From assembly GCA_023101885.1 (NCBI GenBank), contig JALPQD010000635.1:558001-622000 (forward strand): a DNA stretch of 64,000 nucleotides, given 5' to 3'. Positions 13,601 to 27,700 of this stretch are shown piece by piece. The DNA comes from Typhlomys cinereus. Lineage: Eukaryota > Chordata > Mammalia > Rodentia > Platacanthomyidae. A program made the position numbers and the translations under genes. Position 1 is the first letter of the stretch. Each line of letters opens with the position of its first letter. The notes beneath the pieces are model-generated. The model was not told the origin of the DNA. It was given only the letters and a program-made list of their open reading frames with translations, and did not search any database.

Positions 13601-16173
13601 CCATGTGTTCTATAGACCGCAGGCACCAAGGACAGAGCAAAGGAAGGATTCTACCTAGGCTAGTTCTCACCAGTGAGTGCACTGGGCGTCATCCCAGCAC
13701 AGATGAACGCTCCTCACAGCTGCATGTTCGGATCCTTGCTGTCCGTAGCCTCCACACTCCACATGCTCTGCGCCCGCCGGGCCCACGTGCAGCTGGAGCA
13801 GTTACAGAGAGCTGGTAGGCAAGTCAGGAGCAGGCGGCTGGACTCTGAGGTGAGGGTCTGCTGTCTTCTCCTGCCCTCCTCCTGCGAGGGTCTCCCGCAG
13901 AGCGTCTCAGCCGTTCTGAGATGTCGAGGCTGCTACACGTGCCGTCCAGACAACCGTAGGTCACTAGTCTCCACGCCAGTATCGTGTGTGGGCCAGGGAG
14001 GGCCGTACCTCGTACTGCTCGATAGTGACCTGCTTGAAGGATTGGCTGTGCTATTCAGGAAGCGCAGGAACTTGCTTATTAAATGCTTTTTAGTATCAGG
14101 TATTGTTACGACGCAGACTACTTGAAATAGCCGTGCTACCGCTAGCCAGCCCCTCGCATTTGTAGCTGGCCCCGTGTTCCCTGTCTGAGTACTGACCTCG
14201 GAGACACACTGGGTCTCCAGACGGTCATTACTGGGCTCTCTAGCACGGCCCTGTCACACTGGCTATTTGAATTTGTGCCTCCATACATTATAAAATATTT
14301 CATATCACATTCGTTGGGTGTCATGTCCCCTGCTTGTAATCTGAGCACTTGGGCGGTGAAAGTAGCCAGTCCCCTGCCTCGAAAAGTAAAACAAAAACCT
14401 CTTGGCCAGAATCACAATCACAAAACTTCAGAATCCACTCAGTGCTTCCTCTGTCCCTCTCTCTCTCTGTCCGTCTCTGTCTCTATCCCTCTCTGTCTCT
14501 CTCTCTGTCCGTCTCTGTCTCTATCCCTCTCTGTCTCTCTCTGTCCGTCTGTTTCTGTCTCTCTCTGTCCCTGTCTATCTCTCTCTCTGTCCCTCTCTCT
14601 GTCTCTCTCTCTCTGTCCCTCTGTCCCTCTCTGTCTCTCTCTGTCCCTCTCTGTCTCTCTCTGTCCCTCTCTGTCTCTCTCTGTCCCTCTCTCTCTCTGT
14701 CCCTCTCTGTCCCTCTCTGTCCGTCTCTGTCTGTCTCTGTCTCTCTCTGTCCCTCTCTATCCCTCTCTCCCTCTGTCCCTCTTTGTCTGTCTCTGTCTAT
14801 CCCTCTCTATCCCTCTGTCTCTCTCTCTGTCCCTCTCTGTCTCTCTCTCTGTCCCTCTCTGTCTCTCTCTCTGTTCCTCTCTGTCTCTCTCTCTCTCCCT
14901 CTGTCCCTCTGTCTGTCTCTGTCTATCCCTCTGTCTCTTTCTCTGTCCCTCTCTCTCTGTCCCTCTCTGTCTCTCTCTGTCCCTCTCTCTCTCCCTCTGT
15001 ACCTCTTTGTCTGTCTCTGTCTATCCCTCTCTGTCTCTCTGCCTCCCACTCCCTCCTTTTCCTTCTTTCGTTCTCCTCATCCCTGCTCTCCCTCTCTCCT
15101 CCTTTTCTTTCTTTCCTGGTCATTACTGGGAACTGAACTCGGGGCCTCTGACATGGTAGATGAGCACTCTGTCACTGAGCTACACTCTTAGCTCTAGTCT
15201 TGATTTATCTAAACATATCCGGCTCTGATCATTTTATTTCACCCTTCGCTCTTCTAAGCTGCTGGTATGCGCTGCTTTCCAGCACTCGAGCACGGCCACG
15301 TGATTAGTGTTCATCGATGACTTGCGCCAGTCATGATCACGGTCTCTTCACAGGTTTGCATCGTTGATTCGACTAAGCTTTGAGGTATTCAGAACAGTTT
15401 TATCTATAGTTGTGTAAACTGTCTGATGTAATTATTTGGTTCATTTTTATTAATTTTAAGTTCATAACTATTTTAATGTTCTTAACTACCTTTCGTACCT
15501 TTAGTTCTTAGAAGAGTTCAAAAAGATCTCTTTAATCCTAGGAAAAATTTACTAGACTATGAGTATAAATCTTGTCATCAGCTATAAGTTAGCCAATATG
15601 TGAATCACTCACTTTATATTGACTGAAAATAAAATAATGAATGTATCGTGTTCCTCAGTTCATCTACCTCTCAAGCTAGTAGCTCTGGCCACAGGGCTGT
15701 GAGTGCTCGCCCAGGGCTGTCGGATTCGGACCGAGCTGGAACATGAACACAGTGTCTTCAGAACTTTGCTGCGTGCCAGAATCACGTGGAACTGCTGAAA
15801 GTAGAAATCCCTGGGCTTCCTGTGCAGTTTCTACTTGACAGATCTTGAATGGGGATGAAAGCTTGCATTTTTATAAAGCCAGTTCTAGGTGGTTATCACT
15901 ATATGAGTGAGAATAGGAAACTTTCTACCTTGACACTTTGATAAACGTCGTAAAGTTCTGCTCATGGGGAAATCACATTACACAGATTTTATATGAAATT
16001 TATTGTATTATATATTTTGTCCATATATCTATTAACTGAGCTGTCTTAGATTCTAGTATTTATGACCCCATACCCCATTTTAAATGCTGTCAAATTGTGA
16101 TAAGGACTTTTTTCTATTAGTCTCTTGGATGAAAGTTGTAGGTCCTATTGTAATTTGGACCATTCTATCCCTG

Positions 16174-16221
<48 letters not shown>

Positions 16222-16500
16222 CTTTAAATACATGTTTCCAGTACTATTTTAAATCTTGTCTGAGTAAACTCTGGTTTGTGGAGCATAGAATTACTGGGTT
16301 GTGTGGGAACTGTTTAACATCTGAGGAAATGCTAACCTGTTTGTAAAGTCTCCACACCCCTTTATATTCCCATCAGTCATGTAGGAGGGTCCGGTTTCAT
16401 CACATACTCCCTAGCCTGTCTTTCTTTTTGGGGGGTAAGGGAGTGCGAGGAATTGAGCCTAGGGTCCCTCCCACTAAGCTACTCCCCAGTCCTTGTCGAC

Positions 16501-16558
<58 letters not shown>

Positions 16559-17486
16559 TATGCCCCTGTGGAGGACCAAGGGTGACTTTGGGAATCATCC
16601 TGGATTGCTTCTACCTCCTTCTTGCTTTGTTCTGGAATTTCCCAGGCTCTGCCCACCAGGGTCAGAAGTGCAGGCTGCCTCTGCTTCCACCTAGAGTAAT
16701 TTAACGTGAGACCTGCCATCCGAACTCAGGACCTTCTGCTTTTGAGGCAGATTCTTAACCCCTGAACCATCTCCTCGGCCCATCAGCTTTATTTTTGAGG
16801 CAGAGTCTTTTTATTTCTGCCACTGCCTGTATGAGCTTTGGACCGGTTCTCTCACCTCCTGTCTCCTCGAATAGGAGTACTGAGCCGCTGCGTCCAGCTT
16901 GCTGTCCCTTATAGTGGGATCGAACTCAGGCTGTCAGGGTTGCTCAGCAGCACTTTACCTGCTGAGCTGTCTTGCTGCCCTCAGTTTTATGGTGTTTGCT
17001 TTACGTTCAGCTCTGTGGTTCCTTTGGGATCATGTTTGCATGAGGTCGAGGTCCTTCTCGTTCTTCTGGATGCTCCTCACACCTCTTATTCTTCTTGCTG
17101 AATCATGTGACTGTTGGCACAGTGTTAACTGATTATAAATGTAAAGGGTCAAGATTTCTGGCTCTATTTTACTGATTTCTTTCGGTTGTTAAATATTTGT
17201 TCAGGTTTTAAAATTTATCTTCAGAAGAAAGAGGTTAGTTTTTCTAAATGAAATGTTTTCCTTTTAATCTTTAAGAAAGAACCAATAGGCGTAACAATAT
17301 TAAGTTATTTCAAAAACTGTAAGCTATTATAAAAAGCTTTTGAGTTTTACAAATTTCAGGCAGGCATTATCTGGCAGTTCTTATTTTAAAAATGACTAAA
17401 AATTTTTAATAATTACTATAACATGTTTGCTTTTTTATATACACACACATGGATTTTTTTTTAAATGTATTTTATTTTATTATTCA

Positions 17487-17522
<36 letters not shown>

Positions 17523-20422
17523 ACCACGGACGAATTCGGGAACCACCATGGATGTCTGCAACTCCTACTTGTTTACTCTGCCCCGGGATTCACAGGTTCC
17601 GCCCTGCCAGGACCAGAAACGCAGGCCGCCCCCGCTTCTGCCCGGCGTCTATATGTGGGGTCTAGGATCCGAACTCAGGACCTTCTGCCTGCAAGGCAGA
17701 GGCTTAACCCCTGAGCCACCTCTCCAGCCCCAGATTGGATTATTATATACAGTAGAAAGTATTGAAAATGGAAGTCCCCAAAGTGGCAAAATGAGTAGAG
17801 AGGCTGTATTTTTATGTATGACAGCATTCTGCATGCTGGATATACGTTAAAAACTGCGAGAGTAATAATTCCAGAAATACTAATGACTCTGCACTTTGTG
17901 ACTTCTGGGAATGTGTTTCCACCTTCCAGAGGCCGCTGCTTGATTGTGTCCAGGAGCAAAGCGTTCCTTGGGAGGACATCGCTGTCCTGTCCTCGCTGTC
18001 CTGTCGCAGTCTGCACGCTACTAAGTGGGGAGCCTTGTCTGCTTGGGTTTCTCAGAAATGCTTCTGTGTGCGCTGGTGTCACGCGTGTGCAGCGAGCACG
18101 TCTCACATGTCAGCTGATTTGTGTCGCATAGGAGTCCTTGCTGGAAGTGGAAGAGAAGTACAAGAAAGCCATGGTTTCCAACGCGCAGCTGGACAACGAG
18201 AAGAACAACCTCATCTACCAGGTGGACACCCTCAAGGACGTCATCGAAGAGCAGGAGGAGCAGATGGCAGAATTTTATAGAGAGAACGAAGAAAAATCCA
18301 AGGTAATTGCTCCTCTCGCAGCAGGAAATAAAAGCCTGCCTTTGAAAGTGGCTACTGGAAAGTACTTGTCAGTCAGAACTGGATGATCGAAGAAACTTGG
18401 CCAAATTACTTTCTCAAGGGCAAGCTGATTTTTTTCCTAAAGAAAAAAAGACCTAAAAACTAGAGTACAACTCAAGCATTACTTTTATTCTTTTAACTGG
18501 GGCAATTACAGTGCATTACTTTTCTTCTCTTAGGAGTGGCTGGAACTGTGCAGAGATGTTCACCCAGCTACATAAAAACAGAAAAAGAAGTGTAGAGGCC
18601 TGAGTCAGAACTGACAGACAGGTGGGGCAGGGATGTGGCGCATTGGACAGTGCTGCACGGCGCGTGTGAGGCGAGGTCACTTCTCAGCGCTGCAAGAGGA
18701 AGGAAGCGAGGGAGGAATTGACAGGTGTTTTCTGAAGAGATTCAAAGCCATATTGTTAAAATAAAGAGTTGGGAAGTAAAAGTCTAAGATACTTAGACAG
18801 AGGCAGAAAACAATCTCAGTTTTATTAAAATACTGAGTGGATCCAGACATTTTAATGAATATTTCTAGAAATGAGTTGCTACTATATTACAAAGCTTAAA
18901 AAGAAAAGGAGTGAAGGGAAACACACAAATCAGTGGGGTGGCCTAAAGAGAAGTAACTTGGAGGCTTGGGCCCCCACAGGAGTAGACAGGCCAGAGTGAA
19001 CCCAGAGGTCCATAGAGGCATACAAGTGGAAGGTGGGAGGGAATGGGAGAGAATGGTGAAGAGAAGGGAAGGGATGGAAGGGAGAGGGGAAGGGAGGGGG
19101 GGAGGGAAGGGGGGATGAATACTCAGTGTGTTAGTGAAAGTAGAAAAAAAATAAGAATGGGAGGAAACCCCCAGAACTACATATTGAAGGACGGTTAGAA
19201 ATGCCAATCTGGATTTGCACGTAACAGAGTGCGGTGTGCCCCACAACTGGAGAGCTGTTCACTGGTTGACGGGGATGTGTCGAAGAGCATGTGTACGATC
19301 TCCTGTTTGTCCCCTTGTAGCCCTTGCAGCCACCATTCTTTTCCTAAGTACTTCCTAACTAGAATCATGTGACGTTTGTCTTTTTGGGATGGGCTGGTTG
19401 TACTTAGCCTAAAATCTGTAACGCTCATAAGGAATTCCTTCCTTTTTAAAGTAAAAAATGTTCCTTGTGCCTATACCACATTTTATTTACCCTTTTTTAT
19501 TTTTTGATTCTTTGAAGCTTTCATCTACCAATCAATGAATTCGTTTTTATCCCCTAACACCCCTATTCCCCTCCTATTCCATGCTTCGGGTTTTCCTTTC
19601 TTATCCTTCTTTTGGTGGACACTTGCACTGTGTCCACAAAGAATTCCCTTTTCAGTGTAACTCTGACTTACTGTTACGCAAAGTAGGTAGATCTGAAGTC
19701 AAGTTAACAAAAGAAACAATTCAAAGTTTACATGTCATTCATCCTTATTACTTCCTTTGAGGAATTTTTTGAATTGAATGGTTTCTTTTTCTATTTTTTA
19801 ATTTTTTATATTTTATCATTTTAATTTTTAAACTAAGGATATGTTTTAATTAAGAAGATACATATTTCCATATTTATCTGAAGATGTACATCTGTATTCC
19901 TTGTTCCCTAGAGGGTGGTAGCCACTAAATGTGCTCCTTGGTTTGATCACCTTTGGTCACCTTTTGCTGACGGCAGAATCTTCCTGCTCCTTCCGCCCCG
20001 CAGCTGCATCCTTGCATAGATGCTTGATTCTACCAGCTCCCATCCGGGCGGCATCATGCTGTTTGCAGCGTTCGTGGGACACCATCAAATTTTCCTTTTG
20101 AGAAAAAAAGGAGTTTTTTATTTCTGAAAAGAAATGAGCATTTTTTGTGCAGTGTGTCACTTTACTTTGTGGTAGTTTTTAAAATACGTATATATGCGAA
20201 TGAAGATAAGAAAATAGAATGAGGGCTGGAGAGGTGGCTCAGGGGTTAAGCCTCCGCCTTGCAGGCGGAAGGTCCTGAGTTCGGATCCCAGATCCCACGT
20301 ATAGACGCCAGGCGGAAGCGGGGGCGGCCTGCGCTTCTGGTCCTGGTAGGGCGGAGCCTGTGAATCCCGGGGCAGAAGGAGGTGGAGGCGTCCATGGTGG
20401 TTCGCGAATTCGTCCGTGGTTC

Positions 20423-20463
<41 letters not shown>

Positions 20464-23400
20464 ACACATACACACACACACAGACGCGCGCGCACACACG
20501 TACACACGCATATGCACACAGTTGAATAAATAATAAAAAAATTTTAAAAAAAAGAAAATAGAATGAGAGAGCAAGCGAACACACAGGAGCGCGGACACAC
20601 GTGCCGGTGCACCTATGGGCAGAGGACAGCTTTAGAAGCTGGTTTTCTCTTTGCACCATGCGGACTCCTGGGTCAAACTCGGGCCTTGTTCGCCCAGTGT
20701 GTACACAGGCACCACATTACCTGTTCAGTGGCTCGCGACCCTGCTGTGGTAGCTTTTGCTCTTCAAACATTTCAGCTTTTATAGCTCATTGGTCCATTTT
20801 CCCCCTGTGGCCTTTGGATATGGGAATCATTTGAGGTTCCCCTGTTAGTTACTTGTTTGAAGCGTCCCTCTCGCCTCTTGCGTGACTTAAGGGCCCCAGG
20901 TTACCGGCATTGGCGGCGGCGGCCGGAGCCCGGAGCACGCGCTGACCGCGAGCCCCCCGTTCTCTTGCAGGAGCTGGAGAGGCAGCGACACATGTGCAGC
21001 GTGCTGCAGCACAAGATGGAGGAGCTCAAAGAAGGCCTTCGGCAGAGGGACGAGCTCATCGAGGTCGGTCCGCGCTCCTCGGAGAAGCCGTGAGCTGGCG
21101 GGAGGACGGGGCAGGGTCGCCGTGTCTCAGCTGTTTCCAGCATGACAATAAGGCATGGCGACAGGGACACTTAGGAGGCCTGTGAATACCACCCACTGGT
21201 AGCAGAGGCTGTGCCAGCGCCTGTGGTCAGAAAATGTGGAAGGGAGCGGGCACGAGGCCGGGCGGGACAGCGGTGCTCTCTGCGCTCAGCGTTCGTGCAG
21301 CAGGGTTCTCGGGGGACAGAGTTAGATCTTTGCTCGGGTACGTGCGCCTCTGAGGTACCGGAGTGAAGAGAAGTGATCGAAGAGATTCGCATCTGTGGAC
21401 GACGTGGGCTCCCCCGGGGGTCTGTGTGTCTGGTGGAAGGAGGGTAGAACAGGAACTGGTTGGAAGCGTTTGTCACCGCGCGGTCTAGCACCTTGCGTTG
21501 TCTCTTTCCTTTTTGATGTGGTTTTGCCTCTTGAGGTTTCTTAAATACAGAAATCTGAAGGGGTCGCGCCCACCGTCTAGTGTTGATTACTTGCTGGTGT
21601 ACCAGAAAAGGCCACCTTGAGGTGATGCAGGGAACACAGTTTCCACAGTTCCGGTGACTCAGCCTCCTCCCCGCTTCCTCTTCTCCCCAACATGCCTCTC
21701 TCCATCTCCTGGAGGGCTGGGGCCATCAGCTCAGTGCTGAAGCACCCAGCATGCGCGAGGCCCTGGGTTCTCCCCTAGCAACTCAACAAACAAAACAAAA
21801 CCCCACAAAAACGTGGGACTTACACACATAGAGGAAAAGTGGCTACCTTTTATATTTTTATATTTTGTGAATTGGTATTATTTGTGTCATTTTTTTAAAT
21901 ATGTGTGTAATCACATATGGTAATAGGGATGCCTCTGTGTATGAGTGTGTGTGCGTGCGTGTACGGGTGTGTGGACACCAGTGTCATGAAGGTATGTGCC
22001 TGTGAAGGCCCAAGGGTGATATCAGTATCATCCGCAGTCACTCTTCCACAGAGGAATTTGTGGATTCTAAATACAGATGTAAATGACCTTTGGATGTGCC
22101 AGATCATAAGTTCAGTTTTCTCACGTCTGGTAAGAAGCTTGCGGTTTGCATATGGTGTCTTCCTGCTCTAAACCGTTATGTACAGGAAAATCCTTTCCAG
22201 TTTTGTTCTTTGCACCTTTATGTTAACAATGTAGTTACTTCTTACTTCACCAGTAGGATCAGTACCTTTCCCCTATTGTGCTTTCAAAGAAATAATAACC
22301 TGCTTTGGGAACTGATTCTCAAATTCCATGAGTTTAGGTTGTCATTGTTGTAGTATCTTGTTTTTGTTCTCTTGAGGTAGTCCTGTGTAGCCCAGGCTGG
22401 CTCTAAACTCACAATCCTGCTTCAACTTCCCTAGTGCTAGAATTACAGACCAGCGCCACCACTCGTGGCCTATTATTCTACTTTTTTAAAATACTCTTTT
22501 TCTAAATTATTGTGTGTATTTGCACACATGTATGTGTTCCATATGTGTGTGTGAGAGCATGTGTGTGGGGACCTGTGTGTGTGTGCACCCCATACCGTAG
22601 CACAGGACGGAGGTCAAAGGTCAGCTCTGTGGTGGGTTCTTTCCCTCTTCCATGTGGCCTCAGGGTGGGAGCGCAGGTCATCAGGGGGCTTTCACAGCCA
22701 GTGCTGTCCCTGTGGGGGCGTTTCCTAGTGTAAGTACTCCATTGCACTGGAAAGGATGGGCAGGATGATTCCTATAATTTGTCCCTATCCTGTCTTGGAA
22801 AATAAGCCGAAGATGCTGGGTACGAACTTTGAAAACCCTGGGTTTGAGTTTGGATGCAGCATCTTCAGTTGTGAGCAGCTGGAAACCTTGAGTGTGACAA
22901 GAACAACTTCTCTAAGGGATGGTTTTCCTAGCAGAGAAAAGTGTCAGTATGGAAATTGTTGGTGATAATTTATCAGTAATGCCTAGGAAAAAACTAGTAG
23001 GTGTAAGAGGCTGTATCCAATCCAGGATGTTATTTGAAAACTGTCAAAGGTTAAAATCCAGGTTTTTGTGAAAACAGGTGTTTCTTTTATAATTCATGAC
23101 ATTGCTCCTACTTCAGCTTCACAAACAGAATGTCAGCGCAATCGAGCCTTGACACGTGTCATAGTTCTTAGTTTTGCTTAAGTAAAATTCAAAAACTGTT
23201 TGTTCTCTGTGGTAAAGGATCATTTGTACATAAACAAACCTGTTTCTCTCTACGAATGTGGTTCCATGCTTGGAGAAGCAAGGCAGAGTCAGAGGGACGC
23301 AGAGCTGTGTCACACGAAGTCCGGCTGGCTTCCTGCCACGTAGCTGTGGTCACAGCAGTTGCGTGGTCCCAGGCCTGGCTTGTACTTGGCCTCCCCCCCC

Positions 23401-24680
23401 CCCCGCTGGGTCACGCCCAGGACTCTGTACACACTCAGTCCACACTCGCCCCTGAGTTGCGTCTGCTGCCCTTCCTGGCTTGCTTTGCGGGCAAATCATC
23501 GAGACTCCTGTCACCAAGATGCCGGCTGCCATCTTTGCCTCAGTGCGCCATCCTTACCTGTTGTTGACCGTACACTTCCCTTTTTAAAGTCTATCAGCTT
23601 TATTTTTGTTCCGTTTCCTTCCTTCTAACGCCCTCGCTTTGTCCTTCTGCTCTTTTATTATTTCCTTCCTCTTCTGCAGGAGAATCAGCGCCTACAGCAG
23701 AAACTAGACACCATGACAAAAGAGGTGTTTGACCTCCAGGAGACGCTGCTCTGGAAAGATAAAAAAATTGGGGTATGAGCTGAGGTCGGGCTTTGCAGAA
23801 GTGTGCTGCTGAGGAATAGACCAATAGGACCTAACTCGGGGGTTCCCGACGCTCTGTCCTTCTGGGGTTCGCGTGTATTCACACAGCATCACTTCTGAGC
23901 AAGCAGGACACAGAGGCTTCGTGGAAAACCTGGTCCTGCACCTGGACAGAACTTCTCTTTCCAGAATCTGGCTTGCAAAACCTACAAGTAGAGGCTTTTA
24001 AGAGAAGTTGTTATTCGTGTCCCCAAAATTTTATCCAGAAGCAACTGCAGACATTCAGTTCAGCTGTGTGGGTAGTTGGAGGTGCTTATGTTACAAAAGT
24101 TTCAAACAAGAAGATAGGGAATGGAGATGCGCATGCGATTAGCATCTTGTAAATCCTTGGGGGGGATGGGAAGAGACTAGAAGTCAGTTTCATTATAGAG
24201 CTGGACAGGAACGTAAGGCTGGGTGGACTCTTGGCAGATTCCACAGACTGCGACTCCATGTCTAGCTACAGCCGGCACTCGCAGAGTGCGGCGTGATGAG
24301 GAGAGCGGCTGTGGGGGAGGAACAGACGTCAGAAGTGTTCCTGAAGCTCCTTTATGGGTTTGGGGTCCACCCAGTGCCAGCACCGAGTCACATGTCCAGA
24401 CCCACCATATTACTTTAAAAATTTATAGGCTGAAAACTTACAGAACTAAAGATAATTTTAAGGTAGTTTTCTGATAATTCCGCTACTGAGTTTCTAAAAC
24501 TTTACTGAAACAGACTGATCTCAGGGGCTAGTTAGCTAATCCAACTGAAACATTGAGCTCCAGGCTCCACAAGAGACCCTCGTTCAAGAAATAAGATGGA
24601 GAGCAAGAGGGGGAAGTACCCGACATTGACTTTTGTCACACACAAACACACACACACACACACACAAACACACAAACACA

Positions 24681-24727
<47 letters not shown>

Positions 24728-27700
24728 GTATGCCCTTTCCCCTTTCCCCAAGGTCCTATTTTGCAAAAACTATAGCACAGAATCCCAAGCAGGACATTGC
24801 CTAAGAACCAGTCATCTCTCCTCTTTATAGCAATGGCTGCTGTCTTTGCCTGTCCACTCTCTCTTTCTAGTGTTCATTTTAGGAATGTTATATGCATTGA
24901 AACCCATCATGTAGAGCATTTTGAAGTTAGCTTTTTTCACTCGTCTCAAGTCCCTCAAAAACTTTGTTCAAGTTGTCGTCGCAGCAGTTGACTCCCTTGC
25001 CCTTTCCCCGTACGCTGTGCTACGTTGCAGTAGCAGTTTGCCATCTCAGCCGCTGGCCCAGGGCTCGGTAGCATCAAGCTGTACCTTCGAGTTGCCATGT
25101 GGGAATCAGCCTGTCCACCCCAAGCCTTCTCATCTCAAGCTCATACTTCACCGAGCAGCTGTGCCTGTCTCACCCCTGCCAGGCTTCTGCTTGGTGTCGG
25201 AGTAGAACTGACCCACCCTAGCTAGGTACTTCACACAAGGGGATCATGCGTGTCTGTTTTGCCCTGACCCCTTGTTTCACTTAACATCCTGCCACGGCCC
25301 AACATGGCCGCATAGGTCAGAAGGATTCCCGTCTTTTTGTGGTGAGATCTCCCTGTTTAGCTCAGGCTGTTCTTCAGCCTCTGCCTCCCCTGGGATTCCA
25401 GGCGCGCCTCACCACACCCTGCAGATGCCCTTCTCTTTGACGCTCAGTAGCCTTCCACTGGACGCATATATCCTACTCCCTTCTCTTAGCAGACCCTTAG
25501 GCCGCTCCCCGTCTGGCAGCCGTGAACATGGGTGTGCCCGTCTCTTTGAAGCCCTGCTTCTGGTTATTTGAGTGTATTCACAGAGGCACAGCTGGTGGAT
25601 TGTATCTTTATAGCTTTCTGAGGACCAGCCGTCGGGTTCCCACCTGCATTGGCAAGGATAAAGGGCTCCACGTCTCCATGCGTCCACATTTCAGCTTCTG
25701 TCTCATCTGCTTTATGTTCTGTTTTGTTTTCTAGTGCCAGGAATAGAACTCAGGTCTTCGAACATGCTGGGTAAATGCTCTGCCACTTGAACACATCCCC
25801 AGCCTTTGTTTTTGGCTTCGTTTTGTGTTTTTGAGACACAGTGCAGGGTCCTTTCTCCTTCTGCATTCCACCCGCAGGGATCATCGACATACCTGGCTTG
25901 CTCTTGACTTCTGCCACGTGCTCTCTCTGGTCAGTAAGTACCGGATGCACCACTATCCCCAGCTCACTTTCAAGAGTTAACTTAGGGACCTCGCTCAATG
26001 GAGAAACATGCTTGTCTGCCCCAGGTTGAAGCCGAGTCTCTCATTCTTCCTTCACTGAGCTCAGTGCACCTACTGTAGCCGCTGTAGCTCTCCAAAGTGG
26101 CCCGTGTGGCCGGCCGGCTTCAGTGTATCCTGTTTTTGACCAGCACTGCAATGACAGGGGCCAGTTTAACCTGTGGCCCAGAATTTCAGCCCACTAGACA
26201 GCTCTGTTTGACTTTTTTGATTCTAAAATTAGAGGTTAAGTCAGAGACAAAGATAGAGCTTTCCAAACGTGTACTTTTTACCCTAAAAAAAAAAAATCTA
26301 CTGTAAGAACTATTGTTGCCCGTAGAGACAGGGTGGTGGTTATGTGGTCAGATAATACAGAGGATCTCAGACCAGCACAAATATGTTTGACCCAATTATA
26401 AGGTATTTCAGTTGTTTTTGAGCATTGTGGTGAAATGAACAAATATACAGGATATATTTTATTTTCCTATCTATAATCATGGGAAGATGAAATTTAAAAA
26501 AATCTAAAAGCAAAACCAAAACCCCGCACTATAACTGTGAAAGGAGGAGTGAATGCCATTTGCCAGTACTTGCTACAATCCCCCACTTCAAATTGGTCTG
26601 TTCCTAAGAGGCCTTTTGTACGTGGTGTTGTGTGTGGAGCATGCATGATGGGTGCATGGCATAACTGCATGCCAGCGTCAGCAGCAAGACTCCATCCACA
26701 GCACGGACACTGACCGCCCACAGATGGGGAGTGGCATGCTTTGTTCTGCTCATTATTTCGTGTCTTACTAATGCGGGGAGTGCAGTTTTACCAGCTTCGA
26801 GTGCTAAGGACCATAGAGTGCTAGAATCCCAAGTTAATTTGCAGGCATCTTGAGATGTATAATATCCTGTAAATTTATACCAGCTATGGAAAAGAAGTTG
26901 GTCATTGCAGTTTGGATAAATAAGGAGCGAACTTGCCCTCTGGCAAGATGACAGGGAAGGAGCAGCCTGCATGGGCTGTGACGAGATGTCAGAAACGTTA
27001 GACCACAGTCTCGTGGAGTCCTTTTCTCGCCTTGGTATTTACTGTGACTTGGATCAAGCAACAGCAATAGCAGGTGCCCTCTGAGCCTCAGTTTTCTTAT
27101 CTGTAAAATGAGAAGAAAAGTATTTTAGAGACTGTACAAGGAAGACATTTCATAAATGAAGTAGCACCATGTGATCTGTGCTTCACAGTGGTCATTGTCA
27201 TAATCCCTTATTCCCAAGTTGACTGCAAAATAAGATCACAATGATTTTTTAAAAGTGTCCAAGTAGAGTTATACGTCGTGGTGCACACCTGTAATCCTGC
27301 CTCTTGGGAGATGGAGACGGAAACGGAGGTGGAGTTCAAGGTCAGCCTCAATTGCACAGCAAGCTCAAGGGAGCCTGGGCAGTGTGAGATGCTGTCTCAG
27401 AGAAAGCACTGAACCATGGGGCCGTCAGTAGCCAGCCGACCCACTTTTAAACTGGTAAACTGAAATGAAAGTTACTATGATAATTTAACGTTTTGGGTTA
27501 ATGGAAATATTGGCAGAAAATATTAAATACAAGGAAAATATGTAGAGAAAGGCTTTACTTCTTAAATTATGTCTGTGTGTTCACCCACTATCTACCCCAT
27601 CCCAAGAAGGGCGTTTTTAAATAGCATAGCTATTGGGTTACTGCACAGACTGCTTAGGTGTCCGTGTCTGAAAGACGTTGGAGGAGCTCTGACTTGCCCC

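Noticed and set aside
13603..14125. 150-codon open frame as a separate gene
   Set aside because: No similarity and no poly(A) or promoter context; only the 57-bp inner part was kept as a weak cassette-exon idea.
14275..15191. Open frames of 240-294 codons rich in Ser, Leu and Pro
   Set aside because: Translation of the (ctctgtcc)n polypyrimidine repeat; open in all three phases.
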